This document shows, piece after piece, positions 37,404 to 46,797 of a stretch of DNA of 64,000 nt. Origin of the DNA: Ancylobacter lacus (GTDB lineage: Bacteria > Pseudomonadota > Alphaproteobacteria > Rhizobiales > Xanthobacteraceae); contig NZ_JAHBGE010000074.1 in assembly GCF_018390635.1 (NCBI RefSeq), positions 31,975-95,974 of the forward strand, in the 5' to 3' direction. Numbering within the stretch: position 1 is the first letter of the stretch; the number at the start of each line of letters is the position of its first letter. Below the pieces are notes generated by a model. It was not told the origin of the DNA and searched no databases. It was given only the letters and a program-made list of their open reading frames with translations. The translations under genes and the position numbers were made by a program.

Positions 37404-38762
37404 TCAGTCCTTCTCGGCGTAGGGATTGTCCTTCTCGCGCAGCGTCAGCCGGATCGGCACGCCGGGCAGGTCGAAGGTCGCCCTCAGGCCGTTGGTGAGG
37501 TAGCGCAGATAGCTCTCGGGCAGTGCCTCGGCCCGCGAGCAGAACAGCACGAAGCTCGGCGGCCGGCTCTTGGGCTGGGTGATGTAGCGCAGCTTGATGC
37601 GGCGGCCGGACACCGCCGGCGGCGGATGGTCATTGGTGGTCTCGGTCAGCCAGCGGTTCAGCGGGTTGGTGGCGATGCGCCGGTTCCACACCTCGTAGGT
37701 GCCGGCGATGGCCTGCACCAGCCGGTCCAGCCCGTCGCCGGTGAGGCCGGAGACGAGGACGACCGGCATGCCCTTGGCCTGCGGCAGCCAGTGGTCGGCC
37801 TCCTCCCGCATGCGGGTGACGAGGCCGGCCTCGCCCTTCACGAGATCGGACTTGCTGATGGCGATCACCAGCGCGCGGCCCTCGCGCAGCACGAGGTCGG
37901 CGATGCGCAGGTCCTGCTCCTCGAAGGGGTGGGTGGCGTCCATCATCACCACCACCACCTCGGCGAATTTCGCCGCGCGGAGCCCGTCGGCCACGGAGAG
38001 CTTCTCCAGCTTGTCCTCGACCCGGGCGCGCTTGCGCATGCCGGCGGTGTCGAACACCTTCAGCGGCACGCCGGAGCGTTCGACGTCGACCGCGATCGAA
38101 TCGCGGGTGATGCCGGCCTCGGGGCCGGTCAGCAGCCGTTCCTCGCCCAGCAGCGCGTTGATGAGAGTGGACTTGCCGGCATTGGGCCGCCCCAGCACGG
38201 CGACGCGGATGCGGCGGGGGGCGCCGTCGGCTTCCGGCTCCTCGTCCTCGTCTTCCTCTTCGGCGTCGTCGGGGAAGTTCTCGCGCAGGGCGCGGAACAG
38301 CTCGCCCATGCCCTCGCCATGCTCGGCGGAAATCGCCACCGGCTCGCCGAGGCCGAGCCCATAGGCATCGAGGAACCCGGCCTCGCCGCCCCGCCCCTCG
38401 CTCTTGTTGGCGACCAGTATGGTGCTCTTGCCGGAACGGCGCGCCAGCTCGGCGAAGACGCGGTCGGTGGGGGTGAGGCCGCTGCGGGCATCGACCAGGA
38501 ACAGCAGCACGTCGGCCTCGGCGATGGCCGCCTCGGTCTGGCCGCGCATGCGGGCCTCCAGGCTGTCGGCCTTGGCCTCCTCCAGCCCGGCGGTGTCGAT
38601 GATGCGGAACTGCAGGTGGCCGAGCTGGCCCTCGCCCTCGCGGCGGTCGCGGGTCACGCCGGGGCGGTCGTCCACCAGAGCGAGGCGCTTGCCCACCAGC
38701 CGGTTGAACAGCGTCGACTTGCCGACATTCGGCCGTCCGACAATGGCGACGGTGAGGGACAT
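37404..38762 (-). CDS. der: Ribosome biogenesis GTPase Der (EngA)
   Basis: Double-GTPase needed for 50S assembly. 452 residues with two G domains: [13 protein letters not shown] and NKSE in the first; [17 protein letters not shown] and SKSD in the second; then a KH-like C-terminal domain. An acidic insert ([16 protein letters not shown]) links the G domains. The lipoprotein and TPR genes lie just upstream in the same direction. Confidence 0.96.
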   Translation of the reverse strand: MSLTVAIVGRPNVGKSTLFNRLVGKRLALVDDRPGVTRDRREGEGQLGHLQFRIIDTAGLEEAKADSLEARMRGQTEAAIAEADVLLFLVDARSGLTPTDRVFAELARRSGKSTILVANKSEGRGGEAGFLDAYGLGLGEPVAISAEHGEGMGELFRALRENFPDDAEEEDEDEEPEADGAPRRIRVAVLGRPNAGKSTLINALLGEERLLTGPEAGITRDSIAVDVERSGVPLKVFDTAGMRKRARVEDKLEKLSVADGLRAAKFAEVVVVMMDATHPFEEQDLRIADLVLREGRALVIAISKSDLVKGEAGLVTRMREEADHWLPQAKGMPVVLVSGLTGDGLDRLVQAIAGTYEVWNRRIATNPLNRWLTETTNDHPPPAVSGRRIKLRYITQPKSRPPSFVLFCSRAEALPESYLRYLTNGLRATFDLPGVPIRLTLREKDNPYAEKD

Positions 38763-38782
38763 GTGAAGCGCCTCCGCGCCCG

Positions 38783-39103
38783 TTACTGGGTGGTGACGGT
38801 GCCGCGGGACACGGTGCCGGATGCGGTGCCCGACGCCGCCGGGGTGGCGGCGCCCGCAGCCCCTTCGGCCGCCGGGGCGGGATAGTCGGGAATGGCGGAA
38901 TTCGCCGGCTGCGGCGGGGCCGCATTGTAGTCGACGCCCGGCACGCCCTCGGGGAAGACCGGCACCCGGGTGCCGGGCAGCTTCTTCTCCTTCTGGGCGA
39001 AGGGATTGAGCGCGTCCATCGACTCGCAGCCCGCCAGCCCGACCGAAAGGCCGATGGCCAGGGCGGCAAGAGCGAGACGGCGTACCTTCGGGCGGTTCGA
39101 CAT
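38783..39103 (-). CDS. Small lipoprotein upstream of der, possibly a reduced BamB
   Basis: 106 residues. Type II signal peptide with lipobox LAGC (C26). The mature part is short: [20 protein letters not shown], then [12 protein letters not shown], then Pro/Ala/Thr-rich sequence. The [11 protein letters not shown] segment resembles the N-terminus of alphaproteobacterial BamB-type lipoproteins, and relatives often have BamB between a YfgM-like TPR gene and der. Here no beta-propeller follows. It is either a reduced BamB or a distinct family. The 9-bp gap to the TPR gene suggests one transcript. Confidence 0.75.
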   Translation of the reverse strand: MSNRPKVRRLALAALAIGLSVGLAGCESMDALNPFAQKEKKLPGTRVPVFPEGVPGVDYNAAPPQPANSAIPDYPAPAAEGAAGAATPAASGTASGTVSRGTVTTQ

Positions 39104-39112
39104 GGCTGGCTC

Positions 39113-40141
39113 CTATTGCGGGGCGGCGGGCGAAGCGCCGCCGGGCGCGGCCGGCGCGGCGGGCTCCGGAACGGCGGCGGGCGGCGTGGCGGGGGCCGGC
39201 GTCCCGGGCGCGGCAGGCGCCGGCTCGGCCGGGGCCGCAGGCGCGGCCTCGGCGGGGGCCGGCTCCGCCGGGACGGGAGAAGCGGGCGCGGCCGGAGCGG
39301 CGGCTTCCGGCGCTGGCGCGGCGGTGTCGGGAACCGTGGTCTCGGGAGCCGCGATCGCGGGGGCGCCGGCCTCGGGGGTCGCGGGCGGCGTGCCGGCGGG
39401 GGCGTCCGGCAGCGGCGTCGGCAGTTGCAGGGTCGGAGCGTCGAGCGTCGGCGCGGGGGCGATCACCGCGGCCGGAGCCGGCGCGATCTCCGGCGCCGGG
39501 CCGCCGGCGGCGAGGCCGCGCATCAGCTCCGCGCGCTGGCGCAGTCCGGGCGGCGTCTCCGGGTCGGAGAGAATGGTCTCGAAGGTCTTGGTGGCGGCGG
39601 CAAGGTCGCCCGCGCGGTACTGCGCGAGCCCGACGATCTCGCGCGCGGAATGGCGGAACGGGCCGGTATCGGTGTCGAGCGGCTTCATCCGCGCCTCGAC
39701 ATCGGCCAGCGGCGCGGTGTCGACCAGCAGGTAGCCGGCCCGGAGCCGGGCGATATCCCGGGTGAGCGGGTCCAGCGCCGTGTCGTTGGCGAGCCCGTCA
39801 TAGGCGGCGACGGCGGCCGGCTTGTCGGTGGCGGCCAGCTCCGCCGCGGCGCGGAAGCGGGCGAGCACCCGGTAGCCGCCGCTGCCGTCGACGGCGATCG
39901 CTGAGAAGGCCTTCTCGGCCTCCTCGTGCTTGCCCTCCCCCGCCAGCCGCAGGGCGGCGGCGAAGCGGGCACCGGCCGCTTCGGCCTGCTTGGCGCGGTA
40001 CCACTCATAGCCGCGCCAGGCCGCCACGCCGAGGACGATGACGACGACGAGGGCGACGATATAGGCGCCATAGCGCGACCAGATCTTGCCCAGCCGCTCG
40101 CGGCGAAGGTCCTCGTCGATCTCGTGGAAGATGTCTGCCAT
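39113..40141 (-). CDS. TPR membrane protein, YfgM-like
   Basis: 342 residues starting [20 protein letters not shown], typical of the alphaproteobacterial YfgM/TPR_21 group. One N-terminal helix at about 25-44 anchors a periplasmic helical repeat domain (about 50-215). The remaining ~125 residues are a Pro/Ala/Glu low-complexity tail ([12 protein letters not shown] and similar). YfgM in E. coli associates with SecYEG and periplasmic chaperones. ATG 40141 is preferred because an upstream in-frame start adds non-conserved residues. Confidence 0.85.
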   Translation of the reverse strand: MADIFHEIDEDLRRERLGKIWSRYGAYIVALVVVIVLGVAAWRGYEWYRAKQAEAAGARFAAALRLAGEGKHEEAEKAFSAIAVDGSGGYRVLARFRAAAELAATDKPAAVAAYDGLANDTALDPLTRDIARLRAGYLLVDTAPLADVEARMKPLDTDTGPFRHSAREIVGLAQYRAGDLAAATKTFETILSDPETPPGLRQRAELMRGLAAGGPAPEIAPAPAAVIAPAPTLDAPTLQLPTPLPDAPAGTPPATPEAGAPAIAAPETTVPDTAAPAPEAAAPAAPASPVPAEPAPAEAAPAAPAEPAPAAPGTPAPATPPAAVPEPAAPAAPGGASPAAPQ

Positions 40142-40296
40142 CGAACGTCCGTACGCGGAATGAGTAAGGTGGGGACAGCCGGCCTCACGCCCGAAGACGC
40201 GGGAAAAGGCCATCCGTGAAGCGCGGGTAAATCATCGGTGCGGCCCGATCAAGGCAAATGTCCGGGCGCCGCCCCGCCGCGGCGCCGGCCACGCCT

Positions 40297-41121
40297 TCAG
40301 GCGCTCTTCTTCGAGGCGTAGACATGCTCCGGCCCGGGGAACGCCCGCGCCCGGACATCGGCGGCGAAGTTCTCCACCGCCGCGCCGATGGAGGGGCCGA
40401 TGTCGGCATATTTCTTCACGAAGCGCGGCACCTTGTCGGAGAGGCCCAGCATGTCCTCCAGCACCAGGATCTGGCCGTCGCAGGCCGAGGAGCCGCCGAT
40501 GCCGATGGTCGGGCAGGCCACCTCGGCGGTGATGGCGCGGGCCAGCGGCTCGGCCATGGCCTCCAGCACGATGGCGAAGGCCCCCGCCTCCGCGATCGCG
40601 CGGGCATCGTCCCGGATCAGTTCCGCGCCCGCCTCGTCGCGCCCGACCGCCCTGAACGAGCCGAGCGTGTTGATCGCCTGCGGGGTGAGGCCGACATGGC
40701 CCATCACCGGCACGCCGCGGTCGGCGAGGAAGCGCACCGTCTCCGCCATGCGGCGCCCGCCTTCCAGCTTCACCGCGCCAGCGCCGGTTTCCTTCAGCAC
40801 CCGGGCCGCGGTGGCGAAGGCCTGCTGCGGGCTGCCTTCATAGGAGCCGAACGGCAGATCGACCACCACCAGCGCGCGGGAGGAGCCGCGCATCACCGCC
40901 TGCCCCTGCAGGATCATCATCTCCACCGTCACCGGCACCGTCGTCTCCATCCCATGCATCACCATGCCGAGGGAGTCGCCGACCAGCATGAAGTCGACAT
41001 GGGGGTCGATCAGCCGCGCGGTGTGGGCATGGTAGGAGGTCAGGGAAACGATCGGCTCGCCACCCTTGCGGGCCCGGATGTCCGGTGCGGTGAGCCGCCG
41101 GGCGGCGGACTGAATGGACAT
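40297..41121 (-). CDS. panB: 3-methyl-2-oxobutanoate hydroxymethyltransferase
   Basis: First step of pantothenate synthesis. 274 residues. [49 protein letters not shown] and [13 protein letters not shown] are all present. Its ATG (41121) follows the nnrU stop by 26 bp. The 155-bp gap to the TPR gene holds no gene. Confidence 0.95.
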   Translation of the reverse strand: MSIQSAARRLTAPDIRARKGGEPIVSLTSYHAHTARLIDPHVDFMLVGDSLGMVMHGMETTVPVTVEMMILQGQAVMRGSSRALVVVDLPFGSYEGSPQQAFATAARVLKETGAGAVKLEGGRRMAETVRFLADRGVPVMGHVGLTPQAINTLGSFRAVGRDEAGAELIRDDARAIAEAGAFAIVLEAMAEPLARAITAEVACPTIGIGGSSACDGQILVLEDMLGLSDKVPRFVKKYADIGPSIGAAVENFAADVRARAFPGPEHVYASKKSA

Positions 41122-41147
41122 GAGCGTCTCTTTTATGGGGCGTCTCT

Positions 41148-41720
41148 TCAACCCGGCATCACCGGCACGCCGACGACGTACGGGTGAAACAGGAAGGCGA
41201 GCGCCGCATAAAGCACGAGACCGCCGGCCACCGCAACGAGGTCCCCGCCCCAGCCGGAAGACGCTACCGGCAGGGGTTCGCCCCGCTTCTTCACCGAGAT
41301 GCGGTCATAGACGGCCCAGGCCAGCACGATGAGGAACAGCGTCAGCGACGCGACGTCGCCATTGGCGAGCACATGGGCGAGCGCCCAGATCTTCACCGCC
41401 ACCAGCATGGGATGCTTGAGCCTCGCCCGGATGTGGCTCGGCACATAGGCCGCCACCAGCGCGATGCTGGCGAACAGCATCAGCAGCAGGGTGAGGTGGC
41501 GCAGCCCGACCGGCGGGTCATACAGGACGCGCGGCCCTTCCGAGCGCCACTCGCCGAAGCCATAGGCGGTGAGCAGCAGGCCGATGGTCGAGACCAGCGC
41601 ATACAGCCCCTTGTACGGCCCCTCGCCGATCCGCGCGATCACGCCCGCGCGGGCGTCGCGCCGGGTGGTGAAGACATGCGCGCCGAGAAACAGGACGAGG
41701 CCGATCAGCATCGTGATCAT
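41148..41720 (-). CDS. NnrU family membrane protein
   Basis: 190 residues, about five membrane helices ([20 protein letters not shown], then [14 protein letters not shown]). It belongs to the NnrU family, first linked to denitrification but widespread in non-denitrifiers; no denitrification genes are nearby. ATG 41720 is chosen because sequence upstream of it is low-complexity. The 281-bp gap upstream shows nothing recognisable. Confidence 0.88.
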   Translation of the reverse strand: MITMLIGLVLFLGAHVFTTRRDARAGVIARIGEGPYKGLYALVSTIGLLLTAYGFGEWRSEGPRVLYDPPVGLRHLTLLLMLFASIALVAAYVPSHIRARLKHPMLVAVKIWALAHVLANGDVASLTLFLIVLAWAVYDRISVKKRGEPLPVASSGWGGDLVAVAGGLVLYAALAFLFHPYVVGVPVMPG

Positions 41721-42001
41721 GGCGGAAACTCCGGGCTGGACCGTTGGGGGGGACGGTCGGTGCGGCCCGCACGCTAGAGGGATTCCAGCCTCGGCGCCAC
41801 GCGGCGTTCGCACGCGGCAGCGGCCGGGGCAGCGCGGCGGCATCCCTCGGGCCCCGCTCCCCCGCTCGGTTCGGAGGCCCGCAACTTTTCCGGGCTGATA
41901 CCCGCCATGATACCGGCGAAACGTGCATAATCCTGGCGCGCCATCGCCCGGGCGGTGGTAAGGTAGGCTGTCTTGCCGGCGGCCCTTACCCACGGAGGAC
42001 G

Positions 42002-43228
42002 GTGTCCTTCGTCGCGGAACGCTTTATGCTGATCGACTATTCGTCCCTGCTGATCGCGATCGGGTTCTCGGCCATATGCCTGTCCGTCATCCTGTTTTCG
42101 AGCTGGATCACGGCGCGGACGGAGACTTTTCTTCTCACCTGCGCCGCCGCGCTGGGGCTGCTCGTCCTCCACGTCTTCAGCTACAGCCTGTACATCGCAC
42201 GCCCGGTGCCCTGGCTCGGCGCCTTCGCCTTCAGCCTGCTGCTCGCCGGGCTCGCCACGCTGCACGCCGCGTCCCGCCAGTTCCGGCTGGGGGCATCGTC
42301 GTGGTCCTCCCCGCTCGCCGGCGGCCTCGCCATTGCGATCGTGGCGCCGCCCCTGCTGGCCGGCTATGACGGGGTCGGCTGCGTGCTGTTCAACCTTGCT
42401 GCCGCCACGCTGCTCGCCGCCACCGCCGCCGAATACTGGCGCGGACGCGCCGAGGCGCCGGGCGCCATCACCGCGCTCGCCGGGCTCCACATGCTGGCCG
42501 GCCTCTCCTTCCTGCCCTGCACCGTGCTGCTGGTGCTCAACGGCAAGGCACGGCTGGACGCACCGCCGCAAAACTGGGCCGAGGACCTCAACGTCATCAT
42601 CGGCATCATCGCGGTGCCCGGCGCCGGCGCCCTCACCCTGGCGCTGAACCAGACCCGGCTCGCCCGCGCCCACAAGCAGGAGGCGATGACCGATTCCCTG
42701 ACCGGGCTGCTCAACCGGCGGGCGCTGTTCGATCTGGTGGCGAACGAGCCTCTGCGCGGGGATGTCGCCGTCGTGCTGTTCGACATCGACCGCTTCAAGA
42801 CGATCAACGACGAGCGCGGCCACGCCGCCGGCGATCAGGTGCTGGCCTGCTTCGCACAGGCGCTGCGCGAGCGGGTCGAACAGCGGGCGCAGCAAGGCCC
42901 CGCCCTGCCCCCGGTCTTCGCCCGGCTTGGCGGGGAGGAATTCGCGCTGCTGCTGCGGGGCGCCGTCGCCGAGTCCGCCCTGCGCGAGGCGGAGGCGGTG
43001 CGCGCCCGCTTCGCCGCCCTCGTGCAGGAACGGCTCCACCTCGGCTGCACCGCAAGCGCCGGCATCGCCTTCGGCCAGCCGAACGGCTATGATTTCGAGG
43101 CGACGCTCAACGCGGCCGACCAGATGCTCTACGGCGCCAAGCGGAACGGGCGGGACCGCGTCGCCATCGCGAGCGCCCGCCTCGTGACCTTGCTCACCCC
43201 TACGCCGCGACCTTCTTCACATCCTTGA
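42002..43228 (+). CDS. Membrane-bound diguanylate cyclase (GGDEF)
   Basis: Makes cyclic di-GMP. About 408 residues: six N-terminal helices (about 10-205) as an uncharacterised membrane sensor, then a GGDEF domain (about 225-400) with active-site GGEEF at 310-314 and DSLTGLLNRRALF. The RxxD inhibitory site expected just before GGEEF is absent (VFARLGGEEF). GTG 42002 has GGAGG only three bases upstream; ATG 42026 (MLIDYSS) is the alternative. Its last 29 bp overlap prfC on the other strand. Confidence 0.9.
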   Translation: MSFVAERFMLIDYSSLLIAIGFSAICLSVILFSSWITARTETFLLTCAAALGLLVLHVFSYSLYIARPVPWLGAFAFSLLLAGLATLHAASRQFRLGASSWSSPLAGGLAIAIVAPPLLAGYDGVGCVLFNLAAATLLAATAAEYWRGRAEAPGAITALAGLHMLAGLSFLPCTVLLVLNGKARLDAPPQNWAEDLNVIIGIIAVPGAGALTLALNQTRLARAHKQEAMTDSLTGLLNRRALFDLVANEPLRGDVAVVLFDIDRFKTINDERGHAAGDQVLACFAQALRERVEQRAQQGPALPPVFARLGGEEFALLLRGAVAESALREAEAVRARFAALVQERLHLGCTASAGIAFGQPNGYDFEATLNAADQMLYGAKRNGRDRVAIASARLVTLLTPTPRPSSHP

Positions 43229-44819
43229 TGTCGGTGAAGACCACGCCCGGCCAGCGGTCGCCGGTATAGCCGATCATGAAGGCCGAGGAGGCGAGGAACA
43301 CCGGGTCGCCGTCGAGGTCCTCCGCCATGGCGGAGCGGTTGGCGGTGCCGAAATCCTCCAGCTTCTTCGAATCCGTGCAGCTCACCCAGCGGGCGAGCTG
43401 GAATTCGCTCATGTCGAAGCCGACATCGAGGCCGTATTCGGCATCCAGCCGGTTCTTCAGCACGTCGAGCTGCAGCGGCCCGACCACCCCGACCAGCGCC
43501 GGCGAGCCGTCGACCGGGCGGAAGACCTGCACCACGCCCTCCTCCGCCATTTCCTGAAGCGCCTGCTTCAGCTTCTTGGCCTTCATGGCGTCGGCCAGCT
43601 TCACCCGGCGCAGGATTTCCGGCGCGAAGCTCGGCACGCCGACGAAGTTCAGTTCCTCGCCTTCGGTCAGGGTGTCGCCGATGCGCAGATTGCCGTGGTT
43701 GGGAATGCCCACCACGTCGCCGGCATAGGCCTCTTCCGCGAGCTGGCGGTCCTGGGCGAAGAAGAACTGCGGCGTGGCAAGGCTCATCGGCTTGCCGGTG
43801 CGCACCAGCTTCGCCTTCATGCCCCGCGCCAGCTTGCCCGAGCACAGCCGGGCGAAGGCGATGCGGTCCCGGTGGTTGGGGTCCATGTTCGCCTGGATCT
43901 TGAAGACGAAGGCGGTCATGCGCGGCTCCTCCGCCTCGACCCGGCGCTTGTCGGCGTCCTGGGCGCGCGGCGGCGGGGCGTGGCGCCCGAGCCCCTCGAG
44001 CAGGTCGCCGACGCCGAAATTGCGCAGCGCCGAGCCGAAATACACCGGCGTCAGGTGGCCTTCGAGGAAGGAATCGAGATCGAACGGGTTGCAGCCCTCG
44101 CGCACCAGCCCCAGCTCCTCGGCGAGCGCCGCCTCATCGAGCGAGGCGTTGAGCGCGGCGATCTCCGCCATGCTCATCTGCCGCAGCGGGCCGGTCTTGC
44201 CCTCGTCTCCATCCAGCAGCCGCATGCCGCCGGTGGCGATGTCCATGGTGCCGACGAAGTCGCGCCCCCGGCCCACCGGCCAGGTCATCGGCGTGGTGTC
44301 GAGCGCCAGCGTCTTCTCGATCTCGTCGAGGATCTCGAACGGGTCGCGGCTCTCGCGGTCCATCTTGTTGATGAAGGTGATGATCGGGATGTCGCGCAGC
44401 CGGCAGACCTCCAGCAGCTTGCGGGTGCGCGCCTCGATGCCCTTGGCCGCGTCGATCACCATCACCGCGGCGTCGACCGCGGTGAGCGTGCGGTAGGTGT
44501 CCTCGGAGAAGTCCTCGTGGCCCGGCGTGTCCAGCAGGTTGAACACATGGCCGCCGAACTCGAAGGTCATCACCGAGGTGGCGACCGAAATGCCGCGTTC
44601 CCGCTCGATCGCCATCCAGTCCGAGCGGGTGGAGCGGCGGTCCTTCTTGGCGCGCACCTGTCCCGCGAGCTGGATGGCGCCGCCGAACAGCAGCAGCTTC
44701 TCGGTCAGCGTCGTCTTGCCCGCATCCGGGTGCGAGATGATGGCGAAGGTGCGCCGGCGCGACACCTCGCGGGCGAGCGGGGAAAGCGCGGGGGGTGATG
44801 AGGTCGTGAGGGAGTCCAT
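43200..44819 (-). CDS. prfC: Peptide chain release factor 3
   Basis: Translational GTPase that recycles RF1/RF2. 539 residues from ATG 44819. G motifs SHPDAGKTT, DTPGHEDF and NKMD are intact, with the RF3-specific RSDWMAIERERGISVA and C-terminal domains. Confidence 0.94.
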   Translation of the reverse strand: MDSLTTSSPPALSPLAREVSRRRTFAIISHPDAGKTTLTEKLLLFGGAIQLAGQVRAKKDRRSTRSDWMAIERERGISVATSVMTFEFGGHVFNLLDTPGHEDFSEDTYRTLTAVDAAVMVIDAAKGIEARTRKLLEVCRLRDIPIITFINKMDRESRDPFEILDEIEKTLALDTTPMTWPVGRGRDFVGTMDIATGGMRLLDGDEGKTGPLRQMSMAEIAALNASLDEAALAEELGLVREGCNPFDLDSFLEGHLTPVYFGSALRNFGVGDLLEGLGRHAPPPRAQDADKRRVEAEEPRMTAFVFKIQANMDPNHRDRIAFARLCSGKLARGMKAKLVRTGKPMSLATPQFFFAQDRQLAEEAYAGDVVGIPNHGNLRIGDTLTEGEELNFVGVPSFAPEILRRVKLADAMKAKKLKQALQEMAEEGVVQVFRPVDGSPALVGVVGPLQLDVLKNRLDAEYGLDVGFDMSEFQLARWVSCTDSKKLEDFGTANRSAMAEDLDGDPVFLASSAFMIGYTGDRWPGVVFTDIKDVKKVAA

Positions 44820-44891
44820 GCCCGCGGATGTGGCAGGGAAGCCCGCCAATATCAAGGGCGCGAACGCCCTCCCGGCACCGACCGGCGGGGC

Positions 44892-45239
44892 TCAGCCCGG
44901 GAACAGCCCCTCGTAGCGCTCCGGCCGGAAGCCGACCACCACGGTGCCGTCGCGTTCCAGCACCGGGCGCTTGATCAGGGTGGGTTCGGCCAGCATCAGC
45001 TCGAAGGCGGCGAGGCCGTCGAGATTCTGCTTCCGCGCCTCCGGCAGCTTGCGGAAGGTGGTGCCGGCCTTGTTCAGCAGGGTCTCCCAGCCCACCGCCT
45101 TGATCCAGCCGCCCAGCCGGTCGCGCTCCAGCCCGTCCGCCCGGAAATCGTGGAAGCGGTAGGCGACGTCGTGGCTGTCGAGCCAGCCGCGCGCCTTGCG
45201 CACCGTATCGCAGGTCTTGATGCCGTACAGGGTGACCAT
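44892..45239 (-). CDS. ArsC/Spx-family thioredoxin-fold reductase (YffB-like)
   Basis: 115 residues. MVTLYGIKTCDTVRKAR has a single N-terminal cysteine (C10), and KRPVLE is the conserved cis-Pro region. This branch of the ArsC family is usually annotated as an ArsC family reductase; arsenate reduction is not shown and no ars genes are near. Confidence 0.88.
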   Translation of the reverse strand: MVTLYGIKTCDTVRKARGWLDSHDVAYRFHDFRADGLERDRLGGWIKAVGWETLLNKAGTTFRKLPEARKQNLDGLAAFELMLAEPTLIKRPVLERDGTVVVGFRPERYEGLFPG

Positions 45240-45268
45240 TCCTTCGCCTCCGTTCGTGCCGCCGTCCG

Positions 45269-46069
45269 TCAGCCCAGACGCTCGATCAGGGACATGGCGG
45301 CGTGCGGGTTCCGCTCCTTGTAGCCGGAAATCACATAGAGGTAGACGTCGCGCGGCCCGGCCGGGGCGGGTGCGTCGGCGACATGGGCGAGGTCCGCCGG
45401 CCGCTCGCCTTCGGCCCAGCGGCGGGCGCGCCCGGCCCAGGCGTCCAGCTCCGCCGCGGAATAGCCGAGCGGCTCGGCCTCGCGCGTGCCCATGATGCGG
45501 GCATAGACGAAGGGCGCCGTGGTGTCGGCGATCTGGGGGTGTTCGCTGTCCCCCGCCGTCACGATGGCGACGCCGTAGGCCCGGGCCATGGCGATGAAAT
45601 CCGGGTGGCGGAAGCTGTCATGGCGCACCTCTACCGCGTGCCGCAGGGCGCGGCCTTCATAGCTCGCCGGCAGCAGCCTGAGGAAAGCCTCGAAATCGGC
45701 AGGGTCGAAGCGCTTGGTCGCCATGAACTGCCAGTTGATCGGCCCCAGCTTGTCCTTCAGCTCCAGGATGCCGCTGGCGATGAAGCGCTCCACCGAGGCG
45801 CCGGCTTCCGCGAGCACCCGCCGGTTGGTGGCGAAGCGCGGCCCCTTCATGGCGAAGACGAAGCCGTCCGGCGTCTCCTCGCGCCAGCGGGCGAAGCTCT
45901 CGGGCTTCTGGGAACCGTAATAGGTGCCGTTGATCTCGATCGACGTCAGGCGCTGCGCGGCATATTCCAGCTCGCGCTTCTGGGCGAGCTTGTCGGGGTA
46001 GAAGGTATCCCGCCACGGCTCGAACACCCATCCGCCGATCCCGATACCGATTCGCCCCTGCTCAGCCAT
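45269..46069 (-). CDS. DUF72 domain protein
   Basis: About 266 residues from ATG 46069, with GAGG nine bases upstream. TIM-barrel DUF72 family: IGIGGWVFEPWRDTFYP, SIEINGTYYG, PDGFVFAMKG, LGPINWQF and VEVRHDSF. The biochemical role is unknown. It is divergent from the glycosyltransferase cassette. Confidence 0.92.
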   Translation of the reverse strand: MAEQGRIGIGIGGWVFEPWRDTFYPDKLAQKRELEYAAQRLTSIEINGTYYGSQKPESFARWREETPDGFVFAMKGPRFATNRRVLAEAGASVERFIASGILELKDKLGPINWQFMATKRFDPADFEAFLRLLPASYEGRALRHAVEVRHDSFRHPDFIAMARAYGVAIVTAGDSEHPQIADTTAPFVYARIMGTREAEPLGYSAAELDAWAGRARRWAEGERPADLAHVADAPAPAGPRDVYLYVISGYKERNPHAAMSLIERLG

Positions 46070-46151
46070 GGTAAAAGACCTCATCACCACCATTCCGGGT
46101 CTTACTAACGCCGGACGCGTTCATCGGGCAGCCGCCACCTCATGCCGCGGC

Positions 46152-46202
46152 CAATGATTTTCCGTTTTCGGACAATGATTTCCATATTCGGAACGGAAAA
46201 TC
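46152..46202. promoter_or_regulatory. Operator-like tandem repeat with overlapping inverted repeat
   Basis: Two adjacent near-identical units, 46152-46172 and 46173-46192, both begin CAATGATTT and end TTCGGA (two mismatches, one indel). An 11-bp perfect inverted repeat GATTTTCCGTT/AACGGAAAATC spans 46156-46166 and 46192-46202. It is the AT-richest piece of the 275-bp gap between the DUF72 gene and the glycosyltransferase cassette. The two-turn spacing suggests cooperative regulator binding. Confidence 0.6.
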
Positions 46203-46344
46203 CCGGCACCTTCCGCTCCGGCCGTTGCCGGCACGCACCCGGCACCTTAGAAACATTAGGAGAAGCGGATGGGTCCAATCCTGCGCTTCCACGTTGATGC
46301 AACGGCAGGGTTTCCGCCGCAGCATCGGGGACGGGAGAGAATCA

Positions 46345-46719
46345 TTGGCTGGCATCATGCGCACCTTCAGCAAGAAGGTCTCCAAGCTCTGGCGCCCCGT
46401 GGAACGTCGGCTGAAGCCCCATGTCGACCGCTGGACGGGCAAGACCGAGCGGCGGCAGCGCGCCCGCCAGAGCGCGCTCGAAGAACAGATTCCCGCCTTT
46501 CTCGCCGCCGTTCGCACGGTGAAGGCGTTCGGCTTCGAACTCTCCGGGGTTCGCCGCGACGTGGCGGCGCTGAAGGCGGAGAATGAGGCGCTGCGCGCCG
46601 AGATCGAGGCGCTGAAGAACGCCGTGGCCGGCACGGCGGGGGGGCCCGCCCCCCACGCCGACCCGGATCTGCCGGGCCGCCGGTTCGAAGTGCGGAACCT
46701 CTCGCAGAAGGCTTCGTGA
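46345..46719 (+). CDS. Small basic coiled-coil protein, unknown function
   Basis: About 124 residues. A basic N-terminus (MRTFSKKVSKLWRPVERRLK) precedes one heptad coiled coil (RRDVAALKAENEALRAEIEA) and a Gly/Pro tail. I recognise no family. A TTG at 46345 with GGGAGAG five bases upstream fits best; ATG 46357 is the alternative. The strongest ribosome site nearby (AGGAGA before ATG 46269) serves a different frame whose product looks like noise. It is followed after 78 bp by the glycosyltransferase genes and may act with them. Confidence 0.65.
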   Translation: MAGIMRTFSKKVSKLWRPVERRLKPHVDRWTGKTERRQRARQSALEEQIPAFLAAVRTVKAFGFELSGVRRDVAALKAENEALRAEIEALKNAVAGTAGGPAPHADPDLPGRRFEVRNLSQKAS

Positions 46720-46797
46720 GTCGGGCGCGCCCGCTCTCCCCGGAAGACCCGCCGCGCCACGACACCGGCCCCTCCCACACAGCCCCGGCGGCGGACC

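Noticed and set aside
41148-41993. Longer 281-residue form of the NnrU protein
   Set aside because: The first ~91 residues are Arg/Pro/Gly-rich with no conservation; [11 protein letters not shown] at 41720 is the natural start.
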